Assembly: GCA_049318625.1 (NCBI GenBank)
Contig: JBMOGA010000001.1
Coordinates: forward strand, 124,001 to 188,000
Direction: 5' to 3'
DNA: 64,000 nt
DNA from: JBMOGA01 sp049318625
Lineage (GTDB): Bacteria > Pseudomonadota > Alphaproteobacteria > Rhizobiales > Hyphomicrobiaceae
How positions within the stretch are numbered: position 1 is the first letter of the stretch; each line of letters begins with the position of its first letter. Under the pieces are notes generated by a model that made no database searches, was not told the DNA's origin, and saw nothing but the letters and a program-made list of their open reading frames with translations. The position numbers and the translations under genes are program-made. Below, one piece after another: positions 57,209 to 64,000 of this stretch.

Positions 57209-59158
57209 ATGTTCCGCCATTCGCTCCGTCTGCGCTCCATTCTGGCCTCCATGCTGGCCGTCACAGCCACACTGGCGATGGGCGCTGCGTCGATCCTCAT
57301 GCACGAACGAACGACGTCCGACCTCGAGCGTTCGGCGACAACCGCGGCAGCCCTGCGCAATCATACGCTGGCGGACATGTATCATGATGGGATCCGGGGC
57401 GTTGTCGTCTCGGCCCTTTCGGCCAAGGAATTGAACCTGCCGTACCAAGAGATCGGCAAGGAACTCGCCGAAATGAGCGAGAAGATTCGCTCGGTCGTTC
57501 GGGAGAACAGCGGACTGGCGCTCGGCGACGCCGCGATGGCCCTTCTGAAACAGGCCGAGGCACCGCTGAACGACTACATCGTCACGGCCGGGAAGATCGT
57601 CGAGAGCATCGAGACCGACCGTGCCCGCGCGCTCGCGCTGATGCCGGAATTCCATGCCAAGTTCGACGCGCTCGAGACCGCGCTCGAGGACATTGGTACC
57701 AAGGTCCTGGCCATGGCCGAGACGGCGAAGGACGAAGCGCAGTCCTTCGCGACGACGACCAGCCGGATCAACGGCGCCCTACTCGTCGTCTCTCTGGCCG
57801 CGGTTGCCTACCTGATCTGGATGATCCTCATCGCCCTGGTCCGGCCCATGGGTCGGCTGGAGGCCACGATGCTTCAGCTGGCGGACGGAAAGACCGACAT
57901 CACCGTGCCCCACCACGGCCGGCCGGACGAGATCGGGCGCATGGCGCGTGCCATCGAGGTGTTCCGCGCCAACGCCCTTGCGCGCGCTGAGCTCGAGATC
58001 AAGGCCGCCGAGACCCGCGACCAAGAAATCCGCCGCCAGCGTCATCTCGACGATCTCGTGAAGCAGTTCCGGGACACGATCGGGACCGTCGTCGAGAGCA
58101 TGAAGATGGAAACGGCGATCATGCGCGATGCGTCGGCCTCTCTCGGCACCGTCGCGACCGCAACTTCGGACAAGGCCGGCCTCGCGACCAGACAATCCGA
58201 GAACGCCGCCCAGAATGCCAACACGGTCGCCGCCGCCGCCGAGGAACTCAGCGCGTCGATCGCGGAGGTCGCCGATCAGGCCCACCGAGCGAGTTCGGCG
58301 GTGGGTGACGCGAGCCGCCTTGCCGGCCAGACCGATCAGCAAGTCGCCAAGCTCACGGCCACGGCCGAGCGGATCGGCAGCATCGTCGAGATGATAGGGC
58401 AGGTGGCGAGCCAGACGAACCTGCTTGCCCTCAATGCCACCATCGAGGCCGCCCGTGCCGGCGATGCGGGACGAGGTTTCGCCGTGGTCGCCAGCGAGGT
58501 GAAGGCACTCGCCGATCAGACGGCCAAGTCGACCTCCGAGATCACGCAGCTCGTCGACGAGATCCAGGCGGCGACGAAGGCCACGGTCGAGTCCATCCGC
58601 ACGATCGGGGGGCGGATCAATGACGTCAACTCGCTGAACTGCGCCATCGCGGCCGCCGTCGAACAACAGACGGCGGCGACCAACGAGATCGCCCAAAGCG
58701 TCTCTCATGCGGCCAGCAGCACGGCTGCCGCGGTGGAAAGCGTGGGAGGGCTGACCGTTGCCGCCGCCGGAACCCGCGCGGAGGCCGACAAGGTGCAGGT
58801 CTCGTCCGACAAGCTCAGAGATGTCGGCCTGAAGCTGACGTCGTCTGTCGAACAGTTCCTGAAATCCGTCTCGGACGATCTGGTGGAGCGCCGCCGCGCC
58901 GTGCGCTTCGCGGTCGACAAAGCTGCCACCTGCCACGCGGATGGCAACACGCTTGAGGTGCGGTTGATCGAAATCAGCATGACTGGGGCGGTCGTTCGCG
59001 GCTGCGAGACCATCGGAGCGCAGCGGCCGGTGACCATCGAGTTCGGCCATAGCCGCGCCAAGGGGAGAATCGTTTGGACCCAGGGCAGCAGCAGCGCCAT
59101 CGAGTTCGATACGCCGCTCAAGGAACTGCCTTCGGATGTGCTCCAGCAGGCCGCGTGA
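57209..59158 (+). CDS. Methyl-accepting chemotaxis protein with C-terminal PilZ domain
   Basis: The 649-residue receptor has TM1 (about residues 8-28), a periplasmic four-helix-bundle-like sensor (about 30-190), TM2 (about 190-212), HAMP, and a cytoplasmic signalling domain. The hairpin tip is VASQTNLLALNATIEAARAG near residue 410. Residues of about 570-645 form a PilZ domain: the RRRAVRF arginine motif is present and the second motif reads EISMTG, with Glu in place of the usual Asp/Asn. The fusion would allow c-di-GMP to modulate chemotactic signalling. No CheA or CheW gene is near. Confidence 0.92.
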   Translation: MFRHSLRLRSILASMLAVTATLAMGAASILMHERTTSDLERSATTAAALRNHTLADMYHDGIRGVVVSALSAKELNLPYQEIGKELAEMSEKIRSVVRENSGLALGDAAMALLKQAEAPLNDYIVTAGKIVESIETDRARALALMPEFHAKFDALETALEDIGTKVLAMAETAKDEAQSFATTTSRINGALLVVSLAAVAYLIWMILIALVRPMGRLEATMLQLADGKTDITVPHHGRPDEIGRMARAIEVFRANALARAELEIKAAETRDQEIRRQRHLDDLVKQFRDTIGTVVESMKMETAIMRDASASLGTVATATSDKAGLATRQSENAAQNANTVAAAAEELSASIAEVADQAHRASSAVGDASRLAGQTDQQVAKLTATAERIGSIVEMIGQVASQTNLLALNATIEAARAGDAGRGFAVVASEVKALADQTAKSTSEITQLVDEIQAATKATVESIRTIGGRINDVNSLNCAIAAAVEQQTAATNEIAQSVSHAASSTAAAVESVGGLTVAAAGTRAEADKVQVSSDKLRDVGLKLTSSVEQFLKSVSDDLVERRRAVRFAVDKAATCHADGNTLEVRLIEISMTGAVVRGCETIGAQRPVTIEFGHSRAKGRIVWTQGSSSAIEFDTPLKELPSDVLQQAA

Positions 59159-59375
59159 GACGGCCATGGCAGGACCGATCGTCTGGCTCTGCCGCCGCGA
59201 CTTGCCCCGCTGAACGAAATTCGGCGCCGATCCGCTGAGACCTGAGGGCCCGCAACCGAGAGCTCACGGCTCTGTGGCCGGCGGGCCGTGCGATGCTTTC
59301 GGCACTGGCCGCAACAGCCTGCCTCCTTTACCGTAACTGCGCGAACAACAAGCCAGGAACGTGGGAGGCGGCGCC

Positions 59376-60581
59376 TTGAAGATCACCCGGATCGATACCA
59401 TCCGCACGACGGAATTCCCGAACATTCTCTGGGTCGAGTTGCAGACCGACGAAGGGCTGGTCGGGCTCGGTGAGACGTTCTACGGACCGGCTTCTGCCGA
59501 GGCCCACATCCATCAGATCATCGCGCCGAAGCTGATGGGCCGTGACCCTCGCAACGTCGAGGCTGCCCAGCCCGACCTGATCGGCTACGTGGGCTTCGTC
59601 GGATCCAGTGCCGAAATGCGCGGCAAGTCGGCGGTCGACATCGCGATGTGGGACATCTTCGGCCAGGCCGCGGGGCTGCCCTTGGCCGACGCCTTCGGCG
59701 GGCGGGTCCGCGACCGGATCAAGGTCTACAACACCTGCGCCGGCTATTCGTACGTGCAGACGAAGCCGGTGCAGGGCACCGCCAATTTCGGCCTCGATGC
59801 CACGAAGGGCGAGTACGAGGACCTCGACGCGTTCCTGCACCGCGCCGACGAATTGGCCCATTCGCTGCTCGAGATGGGCATCGACGCCATGAAGATCTGG
59901 CCGCTCGACTATGCCGCCGAGGCGACATCGGGATACTGGATCTCCAGCGAGGATCTGAAGCGCGGGCTCGCCCCGTTCGAGAAGATCCGTGCTGCCGTCG
60001 GCGACCGCATGGCGATCGCAGCCGAACTCCACTCGCTGTGGAGCCGGCCGATGGCGCAGAAGATCGCGCGTGCCCTCGAGCCGATCGATTGCATGTGGGT
60101 CGAGGACCCCGTCTTCATGGATCACCTCCATTCGATCGGTGAGGTAGCCCGGTCGACCCGTTCGCCGATCGCCGTCGGCGAGACCCGCGGCAGCCGGGCC
60201 GACTTCCGCCAACTGCTCGAACTCGAAGCGCTGTCGATGGTGATCATGGATCTGTCGTGGTGCGGAGGGATCACCGAGGCACGGCGCGCCGCAACCATGG
60301 CAGAGGCCTATCACATCCCGGCAGCGTTTCACGACTGCACAGGACCGGTCGTGCTGACGGCGTCGACGCATCTCGCTCTGCATACGCGGAACTGCTGGGT
60401 GCAGGAGATCGTCCGGGCGTTCTATTACGGATGGTACGGACGTTTTGTCACCGAGCTTCCACCGATCGCCAACGGTCACATCACCGTGCCGAACGGGCCG
60501 GGCCTCGGCACGCGGCTGCAGCCCGATGTGCGTGCGCGGCCGAACGTGACGGTCCGCAGCACGGGCCCCGGCGATCTGTGA
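59376..60581 (+). CDS. Enolase-superfamily enzyme (mandelate racemase/muconate lactonizing group)
   Basis: The 401-residue protein has the N-terminal capping domain (LQTDEGLVGLGETFYGP) and a TIM barrel with superfamily residues. A Lys sits in AMKIWPLD (about residue 173), and metal-binding acids lie in AAELHSLW, WVEDPVFMD and VGETRGSRAD; a His-Asp follows in AFHDCTGP. This set suggests an acid-sugar dehydratase, but the substrate cannot be read by eye. I place the start at TTG 59376 since GGGAGG lies seven bases upstream; a GTG at 59361 would use that site as codons. It is followed convergently by the thioesterase gene. Confidence 0.88.
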   Translation: MKITRIDTIRTTEFPNILWVELQTDEGLVGLGETFYGPASAEAHIHQIIAPKLMGRDPRNVEAAQPDLIGYVGFVGSSAEMRGKSAVDIAMWDIFGQAAGLPLADAFGGRVRDRIKVYNTCAGYSYVQTKPVQGTANFGLDATKGEYEDLDAFLHRADELAHSLLEMGIDAMKIWPLDYAAEATSGYWISSEDLKRGLAPFEKIRAAVGDRMAIAAELHSLWSRPMAQKIARALEPIDCMWVEDPVFMDHLHSIGEVARSTRSPIAVGETRGSRADFRQLLELEALSMVIMDLSWCGGITEARRAATMAEAYHIPAAFHDCTGPVVLTASTHLALHTRNCWVQEIVRAFYYGWYGRFVTELPPIANGHITVPNGPGLGTRLQPDVRARPNVTVRSTGPGDL

Positions 60582-60992
60582 TCAGCCGGGCTTCGGTTCG
60601 AGCACCATCTGTGTCTGGGTGACCAGCGCGACGAGCTTGCCGTCCTCGCCGGACACCCTGGTCTGCCAGATCATCGTGCGGCGGCCGCGGTGGATGGGCG
60701 TCGCCTCACCGGTAACTGTGGTGCCGGCGCGCGCCGGGGCGACGAAGTTGGTCTTGCTCTCGATGGTGGTCGTCCAAGCCCCCTCGGGCAGGTTGAGGAT
60801 CGCGCCCCAGCCGCCGAGTGTGTCCGCGAAGGCCATGACCGCACCGCCGTGGAGGACGTCCGGCCGGGTGCAGTACTCGGGCCGGACGAGCATCCGCGCG
60901 ACGACCAGTGTCTTGCTGGCGCTGACCAGTTCTATGCCGAGATGCCGCGCGAACGGCAGCATGTCGGCGGTCAGTGACTCGATCTCGTTCAT
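60582..60992 (-). CDS. PaaI-type hotdog thioesterase
   Basis: The 136-residue hotdog-fold protein contains VLHGGAVMAFADTLGGWGAI, the PaaI/YbgC-like motif with the HGG turn and helix carrying the catalytic Asp, then TIESKTNFVAPARAGT. It likely hydrolyses acyl-CoA or aryl-CoA thioesters. GGAGG lies six bases before ATG 60992, which decides against the longer frame to 61529. Its stop codon abuts the convergent enolase-superfamily gene. Confidence 0.9.
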   Translation of the reverse strand: MNEIESLTADMLPFARHLGIELVSASKTLVVARMLVRPEYCTRPDVLHGGAVMAFADTLGGWGAILNLPEGAWTTTIESKTNFVAPARAGTTVTGEATPIHRGRRTMIWQTRVSGEDGKLVALVTQTQMVLEPKPG

Positions 60993-61148
60993 TGCATCCT
61001 CCGTGGCGCCATGTCCGGGTTGCCACACACTCCCGAGAGGCGCCCAAACTGTCGCGCGACAGGAATGGCATTGACCGGGGACATGGACATCGCGGTCGCG
61101 CAGGTCCTCTGTATTACGAATTAACGATACAGGGAGGTACAAGACGCC

Positions 61149-61874
61149 ATGGCAACCAGCTTCGGAACGAGCCGCCGGCTTTTGATCGGTGCAGTCGGCA
61201 CGATCGTCATTGGCCTCGGCATGACCGCACTGCCGGCCGTCGCCGCTGAAGAGGCCTCGTCGATCTCGCGCGGCGGGCGCCTCTACGACAAGTGGTTCGC
61301 CGAGAACAAGGCGGCCAAGCCGGGCGACGACCATGCGGCCTACCCTCACAAGGGCGGCAAGTACGGCAAGGACACCTCGTGGCGCTGCAAGGAATGCCAC
61401 GGCTGGGACTACAAGGGTAAGGACGGCGCCTACGCCAAGGGCGGGCACGCGACCGGCATCAAGGGTATCTCCGGGGCCGCCGGCAAGGATCCGGCCAGCA
61501 TCGTCGCGGTGCTGCGCGACAAGTTGCACGGCTACACCGAAGCGCAGATCTCAGCCAAGGATGCCGGTGATCTGGCGTTGTTCGTGTCCAAGGGACAACT
61601 CGATACGGCGAAGTACATCGACGCCGCGGGCAAGCCGAAAGGCGACGGCGCCAAGGGTGAAGCCTACTTCAACACCATGTGCGCCGGCTGCCACGGCACC
61701 GACGGCAAGAAGATCTCCACCGCGCCATCGCTCGGCTCGGTGGCCGACAATCCTTACGAGATGTTGCACAAGGTTATGAATGGGCAGCCGGGCGAGGCCA
61801 TGCCGTCGCTCCGCGCCCTCGATCCGCAGATCTCCGTCGATCTCGTCGTCCATCTGCAGACCCTGCCCAAGTAA
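61149..61874 (+). CDS. Periplasmic diheme cytochrome c
   Basis: The 241-residue protein has a signal sequence (RRLLIGAVGTIVIGLGMTAL to AVAA) and two heme-binding motifs: CKECH at about residue 80 in an N-terminal domain with WRCKECHGWDYKGKDGAY, and CAGCH at about residue 179 in a C-terminal class I domain with PYEMLHKVMNGQPGEAMPSL providing a Met ligand. GGGAGGTAC lies upstream of the ATG. It is followed after 80 nt by a NapC-type cytochrome, so both likely form one electron-transfer chain from quinol to a periplasmic acceptor. Confidence 0.9.
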   Translation: MATSFGTSRRLLIGAVGTIVIGLGMTALPAVAAEEASSISRGGRLYDKWFAENKAAKPGDDHAAYPHKGGKYGKDTSWRCKECHGWDYKGKDGAYAKGGHATGIKGISGAAGKDPASIVAVLRDKLHGYTEAQISAKDAGDLALFVSKGQLDTAKYIDAAGKPKGDGAKGEAYFNTMCAGCHGTDGKKISTAPSLGSVADNPYEMLHKVMNGQPGEAMPSLRALDPQISVDLVVHLQTLPK

Positions 61875-61954
61875 TCCGGTCAGCGGCCACGTGAGTTCTG
61901 GCGCCGCCTCGCATCGCGCGAGACGGCGCTCTCCGTTTTCCGGGAGGATCCGCC

Positions 61955-62545
61955 ATGACCCAAGACTCGCCGTCCCGACCCGGCCTGCTGCGCCGGCTGT
62001 GGGCGTTCGCCTGGGCGCCGCCGGTTCGCATCGGACTGCTGCCACTCCTGCTGGCGGGTGGCGTCACGGGTGTCGTGTTCTGGGGCGGGTTCAACATGTT
62101 CATGGAGCATACGAACCGGCTGGAATTCTGCATCTCCTGCCATTCGATGTCGCAGCCCTACGAGGAATACAAGAAGTCGGTCCACTACACGAACGCATCG
62201 GGCGTGCGGGCGATCTGCTCGGATTGCCATGTGCCCAAGGAGTGGACGGCCAAACTGATCCGCAAGATCAAGGCGACCGGCGAGCTCTGGTATCATGCGA
62301 CGGGCAAGATCGGCACGCCGGAGAAGTTCGAGGCCGAGCGGCGCGCGCTGGCCGAGCACGTCTGGGCGACCATGAAGGCCAACGACTCGCACGAGTGCCG
62401 CAATTGCCACAGCTATCAGGCCATGGACTTCCACAAGCAGACCGCGCGGGCGCGCGAGAAAATGGAAGAGGCCCTGCGCAAGGGCGAGACGTGTATCGAC
62501 TGCCACAAGGGCATCGCACACAAGCTGCCGGCGCGGGACGACTAA
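61955..62545 (+). CDS. NapC/NirT-family tetraheme cytochrome c
   Basis: The 196-residue protein has one N-terminal membrane helix (about residues 22-48) and four CxxCH motifs: CISCH, CSDCH, CRNCH and CIDCH. This matches the NapC/NirT/CymA quinol dehydrogenases, which take electrons from the membrane quinol pool and pass them to periplasmic reductases. GGGAGG lies nine bases before the ATG. No nitrate, nitrite, TMAO or DMSO reductase is encoded in the window; the diheme protein upstream is the obvious partner. Confidence 0.93.
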   Translation: MTQDSPSRPGLLRRLWAFAWAPPVRIGLLPLLLAGGVTGVVFWGGFNMFMEHTNRLEFCISCHSMSQPYEEYKKSVHYTNASGVRAICSDCHVPKEWTAKLIRKIKATGELWYHATGKIGTPEKFEAERRALAEHVWATMKANDSHECRNCHSYQAMDFHKQTARAREKMEEALRKGETCIDCHKGIAHKLPARDD

Positions 62546-62580
62546 GCCCGGCTTTCAAACCGGGATGGCACGACCCGCGG

Positions 62581-62778
62581 TCATTCTTCGGCGACGAGCG
62601 TGATCGGTTCGGCGCTGCGATTGCGGGGGCCCTGCATCATGGCGTCGAGCGATTCGATGTGCTGCGCGGTTGCGCTCGCTGCGCGCTCGAACGCCTCGGC
62701 CAGCCGGTCGCGGGTGTGGGCGAGTTCTTCGAAGGACCGCTGAAGTCGAATCACCGCTGCTTCGACTTCTCGGTTCAT
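62581..62778 (-). CDS. Small coiled-coil protein (65 aa) with a CtrA box
   Basis: The product is a charged helix from residue 3 to about 50 with heptad-like spacing (VIRLQRSFEELAHTRDRLAE) and a short tail; it probably forms a coiled coil. GAAGGG precedes the ATG. A full CtrA box on the same strand lies 49-63 nt upstream. The family is unknown. Confidence 0.7.
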   Translation of the reverse strand: MNREVEAAVIRLQRSFEELAHTRDRLAEAFERAASATAQHIESLDAMMQGPRNRSAEPITLVAEE

Positions 62779-62826
62779 TGTCCGGCCCTTCCCCCAAGCT
62801 GTCTGGAGGACGTTCGGCTGAGCCGG

Positions 62827-62841
62827 TTAACAACGCCTTAA
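62827..62841 (-). promoter_or_regulatory. CtrA box upstream of the small coiled-coil gene
   Basis: Read on the minus strand the sequence is TTAA-N7-TTAACC (62841 to 62825), identical in form to the boxes ahead of ccrM and the lipoprotein gene. It lies in the gap between mutY and the 65-residue gene. Confidence 0.7.
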
Positions 62842-62909
62842 AGCTTACACGGATCGAAATACTGCGGATCTTCGTCCGTGGCCCCCGTGCCGTGACCGGC
62901 CGCCCGACG

Positions 62910-64000
62910 TCAGCTTTCCTGCAGCCCGTGGGCGATGACCTTGCGCATGACGCTCGGCAGGGCCTGGGCGTGGAGGTCACGTCGGTGGACCCAGCGGCAC
63001 CGGTTCGCTTCGGCCCAGAACGTCAGCGACGTCTCCACCGGGACGACGGCCCGGTAGACCAGGAGTTCCAACCTGAAATGGGTAAAGGTGTGGATGACCG
63101 TGCCCGGCACCAGCCACCATTCGGCGCGGACTGGCGCTGTGCGCAGGGCTTCGCCCGCGGCCATCATCTCCTCGACCCAGGGGGTGGACGGCACTTCCGT
63201 CATGCGGGCCAGCAATCCCTCGTCCGGACGTCGGCGCAGCAGCACCTGACCGTCCTCGCGCAGCACCACGAATGCGATGCCGGTGCGAACCGGCCGCTCG
63301 GCCCGGTCCATGCGGGCGGGCAGGACGGTCTCGAGGCCTTCGGCACGCGCCCGGCACTGGGATTGCAGGGGACAGACCAGGCAGGACGGCCGCTTGGGCG
63401 TGCAGACGCTGGCGCCGAGGTCCATCATCGCCTGGGCGAGGTCGCCGGCGCGGTTGGTGGGCGTCAGCGTGGCAGCAAGGCGCCGCAGCTCGGATTTGGC
63501 GCGAGGGAGCGGTGCCCTCACCGCGAAAAGGCGAGCCACGACCCGCTCGATGTTGCCGTCGACCGGCGTTGCCCGTTCGCCGAAGGCAATGGCCGCGATC
63601 GCCGCGGCGGTATAGGGACCGATCCCCGGCAGCGCGCGAAGCGCCGCCTCGCTGGACGGAAACGCGCCGCCGTGATCCGCCACGACGGTCAAGGCGCAGC
63701 GGTGGAGATTGCGGGCGCGCGTGTAGTAGCCAAGGCCGGCCCAGACGCTCAGAACTTCCTCGAGGTCGGCCGCCGCCAGGGCTTCCACCGTCGGCCAACG
63801 GGCGAGGAAGCGCTCATAGAACGGGATGACGGCCTTCACCGTCGTCTGCTGCAGCATGATTTCGCTCAGCCAGACCCGGTACGGGTCCGGCCGCACGCCA
63901 TCGGGCGCCCGCCATGGCAGGTCCCGACGCTCCCGATCGTACCAATCGAGCAACGCGGAGGCCGGACTCGGCTCCTGCTCCTCCCGTCGACGTTGCTTCT
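62910..64000 (-). CDS. mutY: A/G-specific adenine glycosylase MutY (5' end outside the window)
   Basis: MutY removes adenine opposite 8-oxoguanine. The visible 347 residues from the TTG at 63953 include LPWRAPDGVRPDPYRVWLSE, EIMLQQTTV, the helix-hairpin-helix LPGIGPYTAAAIAAIAFGE with the downstream catalytic Asp in VDGNIERV, and the iron-sulfur loop CTPKRPSCLVCPLQSQC. The C-terminal half is a Nudix-like 8-oxoG recognition domain (VLREDGQVLLRRRPDEGLLA). The frame stays open to the window edge without a stop or a convincing start, so the true start probably lies beyond 64000. Confidence 0.93.
   Translation of the reverse strand, partial: KQRRREEQEPSPASALLDWYDRERRDLPWRAPDGVRPDPYRVWLSEIMLQQTTVKAVIPFYERFLARWPTVEALAAADLEEVLSVWAGLGYYTRARNLHRCALTVVADHGGAFPSSEAALRALPGIGPYTAAAIAAIAFGERATPVDGNIERVVARLFAVRAPLPRAKSELRRLAATLTPTNRAGDLAQAMMDLGASVCTPKRPSCLVCPLQSQCRARAEGLETVLPARMDRAERPVRTGIAFVVLREDGQVLLRRRPDEGLLARMTEVPSTPWVEEMMAAGEALRTAPVRAEWWLVPGTVIHTFTHFRLELLVYRAVVPVETSLTFWAEANRCRWVHRRDLHAQALPSVMRKVIAHGLQES

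Noticed and set aside
62549..62570. CCCGG/CCGGG inverted repeat in the NapC / coiled-coil convergent gap
   Set aside because: A 5-bp stem without T-run; position is suggestive but the structure is not distinctive.

Overview
The window is GC-rich, densely coded DNA from an alphaproteobacterial chromosome, most likely Hyphomicrobiales (Rhizobiales). Evidence for this placement: a CcrM-type GANTC methyltransferase whose upstream DNA carries a full CtrA box, a methionine synthase split into two proteins, a Mur/Fur-type manganese operator, an OpgC-domain protein, and the DUF2007 - methyltransferase - S49 peptidase - glyQ gene order. I saw no rRNA, tRNA, CRISPR array, phage or insertion sequence, so this looks like core chromosome with a few accessory insertions.

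Layout. 1-9.7 kb: H-NS-like protein, PilZ protein, Anbu proteasome-like peptidase, carB, greA, an Lrp/AsnC regulator, an ELM1-like protein, a CPBP membrane protein and a DsbA-family protein. 9.8-19.5 kb: ettA, then a methionine-cycle operon: ArsR-methyltransferase fusion regulator, metF, metH homocysteine domain, a vapBC toxin-antitoxin pair, metH folate/B12/activation domains. Two very small membrane-protein genes (41 and 27 aa) lie nearby. 19.8-24.5 kb: AcuI-like oxidoreductase, then a leftward NodU-like carbamoyltransferase - membrane protein - NodB-family deacetylase - GNAT operon, preceded by a terminator-containing RNA leader. 24.8-30.6 kb: MacA/MacB-type exporter with an unusual adaptor, TetR regulator, a lipoprotein with a CtrA box, GGCT and YHS proteins. 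30.6-42 kb: glyS and glyQ separated by other genes, S49 peptidase cluster, polyprenyl synthase, ispE, TPR protein. 42-57 kb: OpgC and SGNH hydrolase, ETF-ubiquinone oxidoreductase, family-4 uracil-DNA glycosylase, moaB, glycosyltransferase, radical SAM protein, rnhB, KpsF/GutQ isomerase, Hsp70-like protein, NfeD plus paraslipin, ccrM, and a broken mntH that keeps its promoter and operator. 57-64 kb: chemoreceptor-PilZ fusion, enolase-superfamily enzyme, thioesterase, a diheme plus NapC-type tetraheme cytochrome pair, a small coiled-coil protein with a CtrA box, and mutY running off the end.

The best candidate for an unusual system is the methionine operon at 12.4-18.8 kb. A TTGACG/TATATA promoter overlaps a 20-bp ATATAAA dyad in front of the regulator, and a complete vapBC module sits in the same direction between the two halves of methionine synthase, 1 nt from the second half. 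Toxin-antitoxin expression may therefore be tied to methionine/SAM status. Other items to check are the terminator and loop-complementary leader at 24588-24659, the alphaproteobacterial LexA-type box at 24705-24719, three TTAA-N7-TTAACC CtrA boxes 50-70 nt ahead of start codons, and the deleted mntH with an intact operator. All calls come from reading sequence only; no database search was run.
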